Assembly (NCBI RefSeq): GCF_001907245.1
Contig: NZ_MQSU01000004.1
Span: forward strand, 1 to 64,000
Direction: 5' to 3'
DNA length: 64,000 bases
From: Boudabousia liubingyangii
GTDB taxonomy: Bacteria; Actinomycetota; Actinomycetes; Actinomycetales; Actinomycetaceae
Shown here in pieces: positions 9,733 to 18,169 of the stretch. The translations under genes and the position numbers were made by a program. The notes beneath the pieces are model-generated. The model ran no database searches. It was not told where the DNA came from and worked only from the letters and a program-made list of their open reading frames with translations. The stretch's first letter is position 1. Every line of letters starts with the position of its first letter.

Positions 9733-10539
9733 ATGAGCAGGGAAAACATGAAAGAGGAACCGATGGAGCCGAAGAAGGGCCAGCAGGTGGGTGGCCAGTC
9801 AGGCCAGCCAAAGGACGAACCGATGGATGCGGCAGCTACCGAGCCGTCCGGTGGGGAACAAGCACGCCCACTACGCCTAGTCCTAGTTGATGACCACCCC
9901 ATGTTCCTGGCGGGCGTCCGCGGCGAACTAGACCCCAGTCCTGAGATCGAAATTTGTGGCACCGCTAAAGATGTCGATAGTGCCATCGAAGTTATTCGCG
10001 AAACCCAGCCCGACGTGGTCCTGCTGGACGTGCACCTACCAGGTGGTAATGGGGGCGGCGGGATCGAGGTCGCTCGGGCGGTATTGGGCGGAAGCGCCCT
10101 CGGCAATAATGCGGGGAAGGCGCCCCGGATTCTGGCCCTGTCTGTTTCTGACGCGGCCGAGGACGTGGTGGGCGTAATCCGGGCCGGCGCGCGCGGGTAC
10201 GTCACCAAGTCAATTTCCACCCCGGAACTATTGGATGCGATTAAGCGCGTGGCCGCGGGGGACGCCGCATTCTCACCCCGACTGGCCGGTTTCGTGCTGG
10301 ATGCTTTCGGGGCGGCCGGGGATACCCAGACGGGGGAGGACGAACTCGATTCGCTCTCTAGCCGGGAGCGGGAAGTCATGCGCTATATTGCCCGCGGCTA
10401 CACCTACAAAGAGGCCGCGCAGGAACTGTTCATCTCTGTAAAAACCATTGAGACGCACATGTCCAGCGTGCTGCGGAAACTACAGCTGTCGAACCGTAAC
10501 GAGCTGACCCGCTGGGCTGCCGAGCGGCATATTATTTAG
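9733..10539 (+). CDS. LuxR/NarL-family response regulator
   Basis: A 268-residue regulator. The receiver domain starts near residue 47 (LRLVLVDDHPMF) with acidic residues D53 and D54 and the phosphoacceptor D99 (VVLLDVHLPGG). A C-terminal LuxR-type helix-turn-helix follows (LSSREREVMRYIARGY to KTIETHMSSVLRKL). The roughly 45 residues before the receiver are charged and atypical. An ATG at 9763 has a better Shine-Dalgarno (agagga), so the true start may be there. It is translationally close to the upstream kinase and is its cognate partner. Its stop overlaps the convergent peptidase gene by 4 bp. Confidence 0.92.
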   Translation: MSRENMKEEPMEPKKGQQVGGQSGQPKDEPMDAAATEPSGGEQARPLRLVLVDDHPMFLAGVRGELDPSPEIEICGTAKDVDSAIEVIRETQPDVVLLDVHLPGGNGGGGIEVARAVLGGSALGNNAGKAPRILALSVSDAAEDVVGVIRAGARGYVTKSISTPELLDAIKRVAAGDAAFSPRLAGFVLDAFGAAGDTQTGEDELDSLSSREREVMRYIARGYTYKEAAQELFISVKTIETHMSSVLRKLQLSNRNELTRWAAERHII

Positions 10540-11663
10540 CGGTAGTGGGCGGTCACGACCTCGGCTACCGGATCTAGGGTTAGCTGGCCACCGTAGGGGA
10601 TCACCAACTGGGGCCGAGTGTGCCCAAAGGGCAGGTTCAGACAGACCGGCAGGTCCGTGCGGTAGGGCGCAATATTGGACAGTAGGTACTCCGTGTAGGC
10701 CTCTCGGCGAGCCTCACGCATTTGCGAGCGCTGCTGCGGCGTGGTGCCTTCAGGGGCCGGGTGGTCACGGTCCTCCACGACGGGCTGCGCGAAGGCCAGG
10801 CCCGCAATGGCGTCTAGGTAGCCGCGTTCACCCATGGCTCGGACCCAGCGGCCCACATAGTCCGGCGGCGGCAGCACCTCAGAGGTCTCCAGGATTAGGA
10901 TCGCACCCTCAAGCTGTGTGGGTTCGGGCAGTCGCCCTGCAAGTGCCATCTGGTCCAGGACTTCTAGGCAGCCACCCCAGGTGGGGCCGGTGACCGCCTG
11001 AGCGGGGCCAATGAACTCCAGCGGCGGGGAGGGCAGGCGCAGGTAGGGCTCGGTGAGGCTACGCGGGTCCGACCAGTCCCAACCATAATCCTCACTTTCC
11101 GTGGGAATGGGCAGGGCCAGGTCCGTGCCGAACAGGGCCGCACGCAGGGTCTGCAGGTGTGCGTCGTCGATCTGCGCGGGGCCCAGGTGCACCATGGTGG
11201 AACCGCCGTAGTAGCTGGCGATCCCGTGCTGCCACAGCCAGTGGTTCAGGTTCGTATTATCCGAATACCCAAAGAAGGCCTTCGCCCCGTTTTCTGCCGA
11301 GGCCGCGCGCAGGGCTTCCCCGTCTAGGTGCGGGATTACGGTGATCAGGTCATCCCCACCGATGCTGGCGAAGATTGCTTTAACGTCCGGGTCGGTCAGG
11401 GCAGCCATGAGGTCTGCGGCGCGCGCCTGCGGGCTGGCACCCATCATCGCGGTGGTGGGGTATTCGACCGGCTCAAGCTCTAGCAGGGTGCGCACGCGCT
11501 CCATGGACTGGGTGTGCAGGTCCGGGAAGTAGGCGGGCGCCGCCCAAGCAGGGGAGAGTACCGCCACCCGGTCACCCGGCTGCAGGGGATGTGGGGCGTG
11601 GAGGGCCTGGGTGTTTGCAGTTGTGCTAGTGCGCGGTTGCGGATGCGTAGAGTCTTGAGGCAT
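10536..11663 (-). CDS. S66-family serine peptidase (LD-carboxypeptidase / MccF-like)
   Basis: A 375-residue S66 peptidase. The nucleophile is S134 in FGYSDNTNLNHWLW, and the expected C-terminal Glu and His of the triad are seen in ILETSE and LPFGHTRPQ. The family contains LD-carboxypeptidases that trim murein tetrapeptides and MccF enzymes that cleave peptide-nucleotide antibiotics such as microcin C. The SDNT context resembles the MccF group, so a self-immunity or detoxifying role is possible, but the sequence alone does not separate the two. The N-terminal 25 residues are Thr/Pro-rich and probably disordered; no signal peptide is seen, in line with a cytosolic enzyme. Confidence 0.85.
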   Translation of the reverse strand: MPQDSTHPQPRTSTTANTQALHAPHPLQPGDRVAVLSPAWAAPAYFPDLHTQSMERVRTLLELEPVEYPTTAMMGASPQARAADLMAALTDPDVKAIFASIGGDDLITVIPHLDGEALRAASAENGAKAFFGYSDNTNLNHWLWQHGIASYYGGSTMVHLGPAQIDDAHLQTLRAALFGTDLALPIPTESEDYGWDWSDPRSLTEPYLRLPSPPLEFIGPAQAVTGPTWGGCLEVLDQMALAGRLPEPTQLEGAILILETSEVLPPPDYVGRWVRAMGERGYLDAIAGLAFAQPVVEDRDHPAPEGTTPQQRSQMREARREAYTEYLLSNIAPYRTDLPVCLNLPFGHTRPQLVIPYGGQLTLDPVAEVVTAHYR

Positions 11664-11725
11664 GGAAGTAATTTTAGCTGCCGGATTGTCGATTCGTGGA
11701 AAGAGGCTGGCCTGTTTTGATGGGG

Positions 11726-12550
11726 CTATTGGATTTTGCTTAGGCCCTCATCCCAGCGTTCGGTGCAGCCGTTCATGATGGCTTGGCCGTAGATGACGTT
11801 GCCGGGTTCTGGACGTGGCTCAATGTTGTAGGGGAGTGCAATATTGAGTTTGACTGCCCCCTGGTTGACGGTCGCATATAGCCACTTGTTTCCAGTAATG
11901 CCGTTGGTGCGTTCTTCGACGTGTTCGCAGATGCCACCGAGGATCGCCCCGCCATGGACATCATCTAGGTGCTGTTCGATATTGTTCATCAGCTCGTAGC
12001 TGGGGCTTTCAATGTCACCTAGAGCGGTAAGGTAGTCTGCTGGTTCAATCCGGTTTAGGTCAAGGTAAGCTTGAGCCCAAGATTCTAGACTGGGGTGGAC
12101 CTCCATATTGACGGCAATTGCCGCTAGCCGATAGTTCTGGAAGGTCTGACCATAGCGGCCATCAATCTCACCGACCGGAACCGGGTAAGCCAATGGGTCG
12201 GTGTATTCCAAGAAGAAGGGAGTACAGCCTGTTACGTTATTGGGGTCCTCGGGGTCCGGGAGAAGGTATTGACCTACGCCCAAGCCGGGACGTACCTGGA
12301 AGGTGTAGAAGGTTACGCCCGGCTGACCGTGGATTGTGAAGTTGGTTGAAGCCTCGCCATTTTTGTGGATAAATACGCAGGCCATGAAACCGGACGGATC
12401 CACGTAATAGCATGCCTGTTCCCAGTCTTCAGGCTTCTCTGTACGGACCTCAGTTTGGGCGCGTTGAACGATTGCCTCAATGAGCCCCTCATATTCGGCC
12501 TGTACCTGGGTTGAGTCAAATCCCAAAGATTCCCAGTAAGTGCTATTCAT
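11726..12550 (-). CDS. Hypothetical protein, no recognised family
   Basis: A 274-residue acidic, soluble protein rich in Tyr, Asn and Glu, without signal peptide or membrane helices. No family is recognised. The composition and size resemble uncharacterised immunity or effector-associated proteins of actinobacteria, as does the unknown gene at 30787-31710, but there is no motif to support a function. A Shine-Dalgarno (aaggga) precedes the ATG. It is the first gene of the accessory region and lies just left of a strongly AT-richer segment. Confidence 0.6.
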   Translation of the reverse strand: MNSTYWESLGFDSTQVQAEYEGLIEAIVQRAQTEVRTEKPEDWEQACYYVDPSGFMACVFIHKNGEASTNFTIHGQPGVTFYTFQVRPGLGVGQYLLPDPEDPNNVTGCTPFFLEYTDPLAYPVPVGEIDGRYGQTFQNYRLAAIAVNMEVHPSLESWAQAYLDLNRIEPADYLTALGDIESPSYELMNNIEQHLDDVHGGAILGGICEHVEERTNGITGNKWLYATVNQGAVKLNIALPYNIEPRPEPGNVIYGQAIMNGCTERWDEGLSKIQ

Positions 12551-12695
12551 GGTTAGTTCCCTTCAGAGGTGGTCGGGTGTGACTTGGGGAACTATTTTAG
12601 CAGAATGAGGCGTGGGATCTAAGATGCGTTAACCTTCTATTCGGCTTCTTACTATTTATATTTAAAGCTGCTTGAATGCTTTTGAAGGAGTTGAA

Positions 12696-13145
12696 ATGAA
12701 CTGGTTTCTGAATAACGCGCCGGTGTTAAGTTCGGTTGTTGTACCAATACTGCTTGCTGTAGTTAGACCATTGATGGACAGGGAAAGTGGCGGTAGAGCT
12801 TTACGGTTGATAAAGAGTCAAGTGAAACTAAGGGAAGGCCTGCAAGGATCTGAAAAGGCTCTTGCAGAATTAGATGACCTACTTTCTTTAGAAATGACTG
12901 TATATTCTGCGAAAATGCGCTCAAGATTAAAACGAAAACTAGATTTCCCAACGGTCATGGCAGCAATTGTGCTTTCCCTAGCTGGTGGTGGAATTAGCTA
13001 CAGTCTGCTGACAGCAGCTAACTACGCTACCGGATGGCTGGGCACAGTATTATGGGTCACTGCAATCGCTTGGTTTATTTTTGTTCTTCTGATTGTGTTT
13101 GCTGGAGCAATACCTAACTTGTTTAAGTATGAAGAGGGAGAGTAA
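12696..13145 (+). CDS. Small membrane protein heading the HsdM-like/HsdS-like/HEPN cassette
   Basis: A 149-residue protein with an N-terminal hydrophobic helix (about 8-26), a charged and probably helical central stretch (about 30-80), and two further helices (about 85-105 and 115-137) ending in an acidic tail. The frame can be read from a TTG at 12672, but the ATG at 12696 follows an aaggag Shine-Dalgarno and is preferred. No family is recognised. Codon use is AT-rich, like the three genes that follow. A gap of about 97 bp containing a promoter separates it from them, so membership of the cassette is plausible but not proven. Confidence 0.65.
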   Translation: MNWFLNNAPVLSSVVVPILLAVVRPLMDRESGGRALRLIKSQVKLREGLQGSEKALAELDDLLSLEMTVYSAKMRSRLKRKLDFPTVMAAIVLSLAGGGISYSLLTAANYATGWLGTVLWVTAIAWFIFVLLIVFAGAIPNLFKYEEGE

Positions 13146-13182
13146 GTAAAATGAGTCGATATCAAATCGTTATTTCCTGGCG

Positions 13183-13211
13183 TTGACTTTTATTATCTGT
13201 GGGCTTATCTT
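13183..13211 (+). promoter_or_regulatory. Sigma-70-type promoter of the HsdM-like operon
   Basis: TTGACT at 13183-13188 and TATCTT at 13206-13211 are separated by 17 bp. The Shine-Dalgarno aaggaggt and the ATG at 13243 follow at the expected distance. The three overlapping genes downstream would form one transcript from this promoter. Confidence 0.6.
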
Positions 13212-13242
13212 ATAAGGCTATTTGATTAAGGAGGTCTTCTCA

Positions 13243-14505
13243 ATGAACCACAAACTAGAGGTGGAAAAAGCACTTCAGAGGCTTAAGGCTGCAGGTTTTA
13301 AACATATCCAAGATTCTCAGATACCTTTGCCCGTCGTTGCTGGGAAAGGCCTAATTGCTTGGGCTCCAGAAAATGATGGAGAACTAAGACCTCATACATT
13401 CGTCTTAATTATGGAAGGGATTCCAGAAGCTGGATTGCCGTACCTTACCCGGGTAAAGAATGAGCTATCGACTAGGGAACACTATATTGTCACTAAAGGC
13501 TCTTGGTTCATCGCAGATGATCATCTAGAAAGCCTTAAAGCTATTGATCGTATTCCCAGTGCCCCTGAAGGAGATGGAATCCTATCTGATAAAGAAAATC
13601 TCGCTCGGATTCTGGTTGGCTTGATCAAACGAGACTTGAGTGGGAATCAAGTCTCTTCGGTAAAAGTGATCCGGGAAAAACTGAAGGAAGTCTCAGATCA
13701 AGGAACTCTGCCATTCTTTGATGGTAGTACGATCTCGGTAAATCAGAACATGGTTCGTTCAGTCGTGAAAGAACTCTTAGAACGTGACTCGATGCTTCGG
13801 GTTAGAGCCGATGAACAGCTCTTAGTAGATCCGGTGATTGCAAAGGCCATGGCAAATTTGGGGGCACAGAAACCAGCCAATACTGTGCTAGATCCCTTTG
13901 TCGGTTTAGGTGTAACACTGGCTTCTCTGGCAGCTGAGCTGCAATTTAAAGGGTTAAAAGCCGAGTATGTTGGAATCGAGATTGAACCTGAAACGGCACA
14001 ACTAACACGCCTAATCAATTATAAAGAGATATCAATAGATATCCAGGAGGCTGACTCATTTAGCACTGATATTCCGAAGGCAGAATTGATTCTTACAGTG
14101 CCCCCGTTTGGAAGATTTGAACGTAAATGGGAGCTATTAAATAACCAAACCACTAGGGAAATCCATGTTGCAGCCTTGGACCTTTGCCTCAGGGCCCTTT
14201 CGGAGCATGGAAGGCTAATCATCCAGCTCCCTTATTCTTTTACCACAAGTCCTGTTTTGGAAGCGTATCGTCAGTACTTAGCAGAAAACTATCGAGTTGC
14301 TGCGATTATCGGACTACCTTCGGGAGCTGTTACTGCGACAGTAATCAGGACAGTGTTACTTGTAGTTGAAAAGGAGCCTCCTACTGATACTTTTGTCTCT
14401 CAGCTAGGAGACGATTGGCGGGAGCAGCTATCAACTACTAGCTCGTTCATGGAGGCCTTGAAAGAGCATCTCCTTCAAGAAGAGAACGGTAATGGCGATG
14501 AATAA
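13243..14505 (+). CDS. HsdM-like N6-adenine methyltransferase with degenerate catalytic motif
   Basis: A 420-residue protein. The C-terminal half follows the type I gamma-class N6-adenine MTase layout: motif I DPFVGLG at 217-223, an acidic SAM-ribose segment (GIEIEPETA), then an EADSF segment. At the position of the catalytic (N/D/S)PP(Y/F) motif it reads V286-P-P-F, encoded gtg-ccc-ccg-ttt, so the hydrogen-bonding Asn is replaced by Val. SAM binding looks possible but methyl transfer doubtful. The first 190 residues do not resemble the HsdM N-terminal domain in an obvious way. The ATG at 13243 follows aaggaggt; an in-frame TTG upstream was rejected. The stop overlaps the HsdS-like gene. Confidence 0.8.
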   Translation: MNHKLEVEKALQRLKAAGFKHIQDSQIPLPVVAGKGLIAWAPENDGELRPHTFVLIMEGIPEAGLPYLTRVKNELSTREHYIVTKGSWFIADDHLESLKAIDRIPSAPEGDGILSDKENLARILVGLIKRDLSGNQVSSVKVIREKLKEVSDQGTLPFFDGSTISVNQNMVRSVVKELLERDSMLRVRADEQLLVDPVIAKAMANLGAQKPANTVLDPFVGLGVTLASLAAELQFKGLKAEYVGIEIEPETAQLTRLINYKEISIDIQEADSFSTDIPKAELILTVPPFGRFERKWELLNNQTTREIHVAALDLCLRALSEHGRLIIQLPYSFTTSPVLEAYRQYLAENYRVAAIIGLPSGAVTATVIRTVLLVVEKEPPTDTFVSQLGDDWREQLSTTSSFMEALKEHLLQEENGNGDE

Positions 14506-15643
14506 TATTGCAATTCTTCGTTTGAGTAAACCAAGTGACTGGAACCCTGAGCGTACGGTCCTAGAATCATTTCACTGGCCGCAGGAAGACAAACTTGAAG
14601 TCCTAAGCAACTTGGTTGATGAGGTTTTTCCCCATCATTTCATTGAACAACCAATTTCAGTTATCACTCCTGCTGATCTTTCTCAATTTCCGGGGCCAAT
14701 CTTTATTCACCGCAGGGAGTATTCTGGTGCAGCATATCGAGTTGGCCCACATCCTGATGACATTAACGTAGGGGACATTGCAGTAGCAAAGATAGCGAAT
14801 TCAAAGCCTATCCTGATCACCAACCAGTTTGAAGGTTTATTTTTTAGTAGTGATTTTGTACTTCTAAGACCCCATAAAATGGATCAAGGACTATACCTCT
14901 GGGGAGTTTTGGCAAGTGCGACCGGAAGGGAATTTCTATCTAGATTATTCTCTTTATCGTCACGGAACTATCGGTATGAACTTTTAAACGCATTGCTTCC
15001 CGTACGGGATATTTCAAACTCTGAACTAAGTGATCTCAAGAAGCTGGCTTCTAACTCTACTTGGATCGAAGAAATAGAGCCTACCTGGTGGCGAAAGACC
15101 CGTTTAAGCACAAAATCTTGGAAAAAAGTTTTAACTCCGCCGCAGGAGGAAAACATTAAGGACTCCCAGCCCCTTGGAGAGTTGATTGAGATAATTAAAA
15201 CCAAAATTATGAAACCGGGGTCTATTTTTAAACAAGAGGCCAAAGGCAGCATCCCAATGGCAGACCATCGATATTTAAGCAATCGCGAAATTACCAGATG
15301 GTGTATTCCCGAACCAGAAATGGAACTTGTACAAGAGGGTGACATTTTGGTTTCTTCAATAGGGGACAATGCACATGCAGTAGTTGCTGACCAAACTATG
15401 GCAAGAAAACAAGTCATTGTCCTACGACCAAAAGATCCTTCAAAAACTGATGCGTTGGTAAGTTTCTTAAACGGTCGAAGTGGCTTCAGACAAAGAAGGT
15501 CCTTACTGTCTGGAAGTGTAATTAAAACAATTAATTCTAAAGATATGCTTGAAATGAGAGTTCCTAAAGACCTCAAGGACTGGGAGGGAACAGGCCTCAT
15601 TCGACCACTCAAAGAAGAGCTAGAAAAGAGAATCTGGAGATGA
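14492..15643 (+). CDS. HsdS-like DNA-recognition protein
   Basis: A 383-residue protein with the pattern of a type I specificity subunit: two target-recognition-like domains. The first contains DINVGDIAVAKI followed by FVLLRPH and LYLWGVLASATGREF; the second contains ELVQEGDILVSSIGD followed by VIVLRPKD and ALVSFLNGRSGF. These match the domain where HsdS proteins say that a feature is given and count how many subunits remain on the DNA target. The sequence is divergent from the canonical HsdS at 19683-20867. It overlaps the HsdM-like gene by 14 bp (or 8 bp from the second ATG at 14498) and shares an ATGA with the HEPN gene, so all three should be translated together. Confidence 0.75.
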   Translation: MAMNNIAILRLSKPSDWNPERTVLESFHWPQEDKLEVLSNLVDEVFPHHFIEQPISVITPADLSQFPGPIFIHRREYSGAAYRVGPHPDDINVGDIAVAKIANSKPILITNQFEGLFFSSDFVLLRPHKMDQGLYLWGVLASATGREFLSRLFSLSSRNYRYELLNALLPVRDISNSELSDLKKLASNSTWIEEIEPTWWRKTRLSTKSWKKVLTPPQEENIKDSQPLGELIEIIKTKIMKPGSIFKQEAKGSIPMADHRYLSNREITRWCIPEPEMELVQEGDILVSSIGDNAHAVVADQTMARKQVIVLRPKDPSKTDALVSFLNGRSGFRQRRSLLSGSVIKTINSKDMLEMRVPKDLKDWEGTGLIRPLKEELEKRIWR

Positions 15644-16572
15644 GTATGGAAATGGTCTGTAGGTTTTCTCCATTAGTGTTTGCTGAAATCTACCATATTC
15701 TCAATGACCAATTTGCTAGTTTCAAGCCGCTACTTTCTCGACTGGAAAATAACGGACTATCAGGTGAATGGCTACTTGAAGCGGAACAGAACTATCGAGA
15801 AAAATGGGAGTCTATCATTCCCGAGGTCTCTCAAGAGACTGCTAACTCTTTGGCGTTATCCGATGATCATGCTGAGTTCGCTTCTTTTCTTCTAGCTTCT
15901 TTAGAGTCACAAGGCAGCTCAGCAGATTTTTCGACCCTTCTGATTTCTCGAGTTAACAGCCAAGTAAAGGAATCATGCCCCACCCTTAGCTTTCCGTTAC
16001 CAGGTTCATTTCAACCTGAGATTATTGGGTGGACCCTGGGTCAACGTCTTCAAATTCCCGGGGCTTTGAGGACTGCGATTCCTGCGTTGATGCCGTATGA
16101 CGAGGATGCAAGAGAGGCTTTTATGGGCCTCGTTAATCACTTTTATGTGCTGCAAGAACTACCTCAACCGTGGCCTGAAATGATGTGTAGTTCTCTGTAT
16201 TGGCGTGGATATGGGATCGCTGAAGCTTTGCGTGCGGATACTTGTCAAAATGGAAACGAAGCGATCAGGCAATTACAAGCGGAGTGTAATCGTTTTTTCG
16301 AGGATGGATTACGACAACGCATTAATCGTCATCTAAATGCGTTTGGAGAGAAACGTAATACCCTGTCGCATGTGGCAAAGTCGCCTAATAGAGCGCGGTT
16401 TGTTGAAGTGATTGCAGCTGTATGCCAAGAGGAAGAGGTAGACCTAACAATGAAAGCTATTACGCAATTCGTATTCAGAGAGGTTACGAAGCAGATGAAT
16501 GATCCTAAATCTTCTAATGCGTACAATGACCGTTGGGATAACGCGCTTCGTTGGGATCTAGAAATATACTAG
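15640..16572 (+). CDS. Protein with a HEPN-type RNase motif, third gene of the cassette
   Basis: A 310-residue, mostly helical, soluble protein. Near the C-terminus it has RNTLSH at residues 239-244, which fits the R-x4-6-H signature of HEPN ribonucleases with the usual Asn after Arg, and helical segments lie on both sides. HEPN proteins include anticodon nucleases and toxins, and PrrC is a known case of such a nuclease tied to a type I restriction complex. The N-terminal 200 residues are not recognised. The ATG overlaps the HsdS-like stop (ATGA). The gene takes the place where hsdR would be expected. The HEPN call rests on one motif and context. Confidence 0.6.
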   Translation: MSMEMVCRFSPLVFAEIYHILNDQFASFKPLLSRLENNGLSGEWLLEAEQNYREKWESIIPEVSQETANSLALSDDHAEFASFLLASLESQGSSADFSTLLISRVNSQVKESCPTLSFPLPGSFQPEIIGWTLGQRLQIPGALRTAIPALMPYDEDAREAFMGLVNHFYVLQELPQPWPEMMCSSLYWRGYGIAEALRADTCQNGNEAIRQLQAECNRFFEDGLRQRINRHLNAFGEKRNTLSHVAKSPNRARFVEVIAAVCQEEEVDLTMKAITQFVFREVTKQMNDPKSSNAYNDRWDNALRWDLEIY

Positions 16573-16657
16573 GGTCATTGGCGCCATAAGATGACGGCTA
16601 AATGATACGTACTTAAAGTTAGACGATAGATCAAACCTAGGTTGAAAGATTAGATAT

Positions 16658-18169
16658 ATGACGGAAATAATGACTCTTTCGCAGTTGGAAGGGTATCTAG
16701 CGTCTGCTGCGGACCTGTTGCGAGGTAGCATCGACCAAGCAGATTTCAAGGCCTTCATATTTCCGATGATGTTCTTTAAGCGTCTCTCAGATGTGTACGA
16801 TGCCGAGTATGTTCACGCATTGACTGAGTCTGATGGGGATGATGAATATGCCCGACTACCGGAAAATCATCACTTTGACATTCCCAGAGATGCTTCGTGG
16901 GAGTCAGTACGACAAACTACCGTAAACGTAGGGCAAGCATTGGTCCGTGCTTTCCGAGCTATCGAGAGCGCGAATCCAAAAACTTTGGCCGGCATTTTCG
17001 GGAATGCCCCGTGGACGAACAAGGCGAAGCTATCTGATGACAAGCTGTTGGACCTGATTGAGCATTTCTCCACGAAGAACCTCTCAAACGAGGTTGTTGC
17101 GCCGGATGTGTTTGGCCAAGCCTACGAGTATCTCATTAAGCGGTTCGCTGACCTGTCGCGTAAGAAGGCTGGCGAGTACTACACGCCTCGAAGTGTAGTG
17201 CGGTTGATGGTAGGGATTTTGGATCCTCAACCGGGCGAGGACACGTATGATCCGGCTTGTGGAACGGCCGGGATGCTCCTCGAAGTCATCGCCCATACCA
17301 AGGAGCAGGGGCACGACCCGCGATTGTTGTGGGGGCACCTCTTTGGGCAGGACAAGACCCTGACCACTGCGTCGATTGCGCGGATGAACCTACTGCTCCA
17401 CGGAGTTCCCGAGTTCACGATCGTGCGTGAGGACACACTGCGCAACCCTGCGTTTCTATCCGGCGGTAAGTTGCAGCAATTTGACAATGTAATCGCAAAC
17501 CCGCCTTTCTCCTTGGAGGACTGGGGGCCACAAGCGTGGGCATCTGACCCGTACGGGCGCAACAAGATCGGCGGGGTGCCGCCGGAGAAGAACGCGGACT
17601 GGGCGTGGATCCAGCACATGATGGCCTCGGCGAAACCTGGCACCGGTCGGGTGGCAGTGGTGGTGCCGCAGGGCGCATTGTTCCGTGGCGGTGCCGAGGC
17701 CAGGATTCGTAGTGAATTCTTGGGGCGAGATCTTATCGAGGCCGTGATTGGGATGGCCCCGAACTTGTTCTACGGAACCGGCCTGGCCCCCGCGATCATG
17801 GTGCTGCGCACCAGTAAGCCCCAGCGCAGCCAGGGCAAAGTACTGTTTATCAATGCGGACCACCTGTTCACTAAGGGTCGCAACCAAAACAGCTTGTCTG
17901 ATTCTCACGCTAATGAGATCTTGGCTGCGTACCAAGGTTTTGCCGATATCGAGGGTTTCGCCCGAGTGGTGAGTTTGGATGACATCCATGCTGAGGCAGA
18001 CAACCTCAACATCACCCGCTACGTAACACGTAGCGATGACACTGAGACGTTGACCATGGAACAGGCTTTGGCCAATCTACTGACTGCTTGGGAACAGGTG
18101 GAAGAGTCACGGGCGTCCTTGGAGGAACAACTAGCGTTGTGGGGTTTGAGCGCGGAGGACCTTGCATGA
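16658..18169 (+). CDS. hsdM: Type I restriction-modification methyltransferase subunit (first copy)
   Basis: A 503-residue HsdM. The N-terminal helical domain (LEGYLASAADLLRGSID to FFKRLSDVYD) is followed by the N6-adenine MTase domain with motif I DPACGTAGM at 198-206 and catalytic NPPF from N281. All key motifs are intact. With HsdS it should methylate adenine in a bipartite target and protect host DNA from HsdR. Codon use is AT-rich at the 5' end and GC-richer later. Its stop shares an ATGA with a second, different hsdM, so both are made from one message. The start could also be the ATG at 16670. Confidence 0.93.
   Translation: MTEIMTLSQLEGYLASAADLLRGSIDQADFKAFIFPMMFFKRLSDVYDAEYVHALTESDGDDEYARLPENHHFDIPRDASWESVRQTTVNVGQALVRAFRAIESANPKTLAGIFGNAPWTNKAKLSDDKLLDLIEHFSTKNLSNEVVAPDVFGQAYEYLIKRFADLSRKKAGEYYTPRSVVRLMVGILDPQPGEDTYDPACGTAGMLLEVIAHTKEQGHDPRLLWGHLFGQDKTLTTASIARMNLLLHGVPEFTIVREDTLRNPAFLSGGKLQQFDNVIANPPFSLEDWGPQAWASDPYGRNKIGGVPPEKNADWAWIQHMMASAKPGTGRVAVVVPQGALFRGGAEARIRSEFLGRDLIEAVIGMAPNLFYGTGLAPAIMVLRTSKPQRSQGKVLFINADHLFTKGRNQNSLSDSHANEILAAYQGFADIEGFARVVSLDDIHAEADNLNITRYVTRSDDTETLTMEQALANLLTAWEQVEESRASLEEQLALWGLSAEDLA

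Noticed and set aside
11664-12695. Island edge as possible integration site
   Set aside because: No tRNA gene, no direct repeat matching the right edge near 44000 and no integrase were found.
18088-18165. N-terminal extension of the second HsdM
   Set aside because: The extension overlaps the first hsdM and gives a Gly/Val-rich sequence; the ATGA-overlapping ATG at 18166 gives the normal HsdM start.
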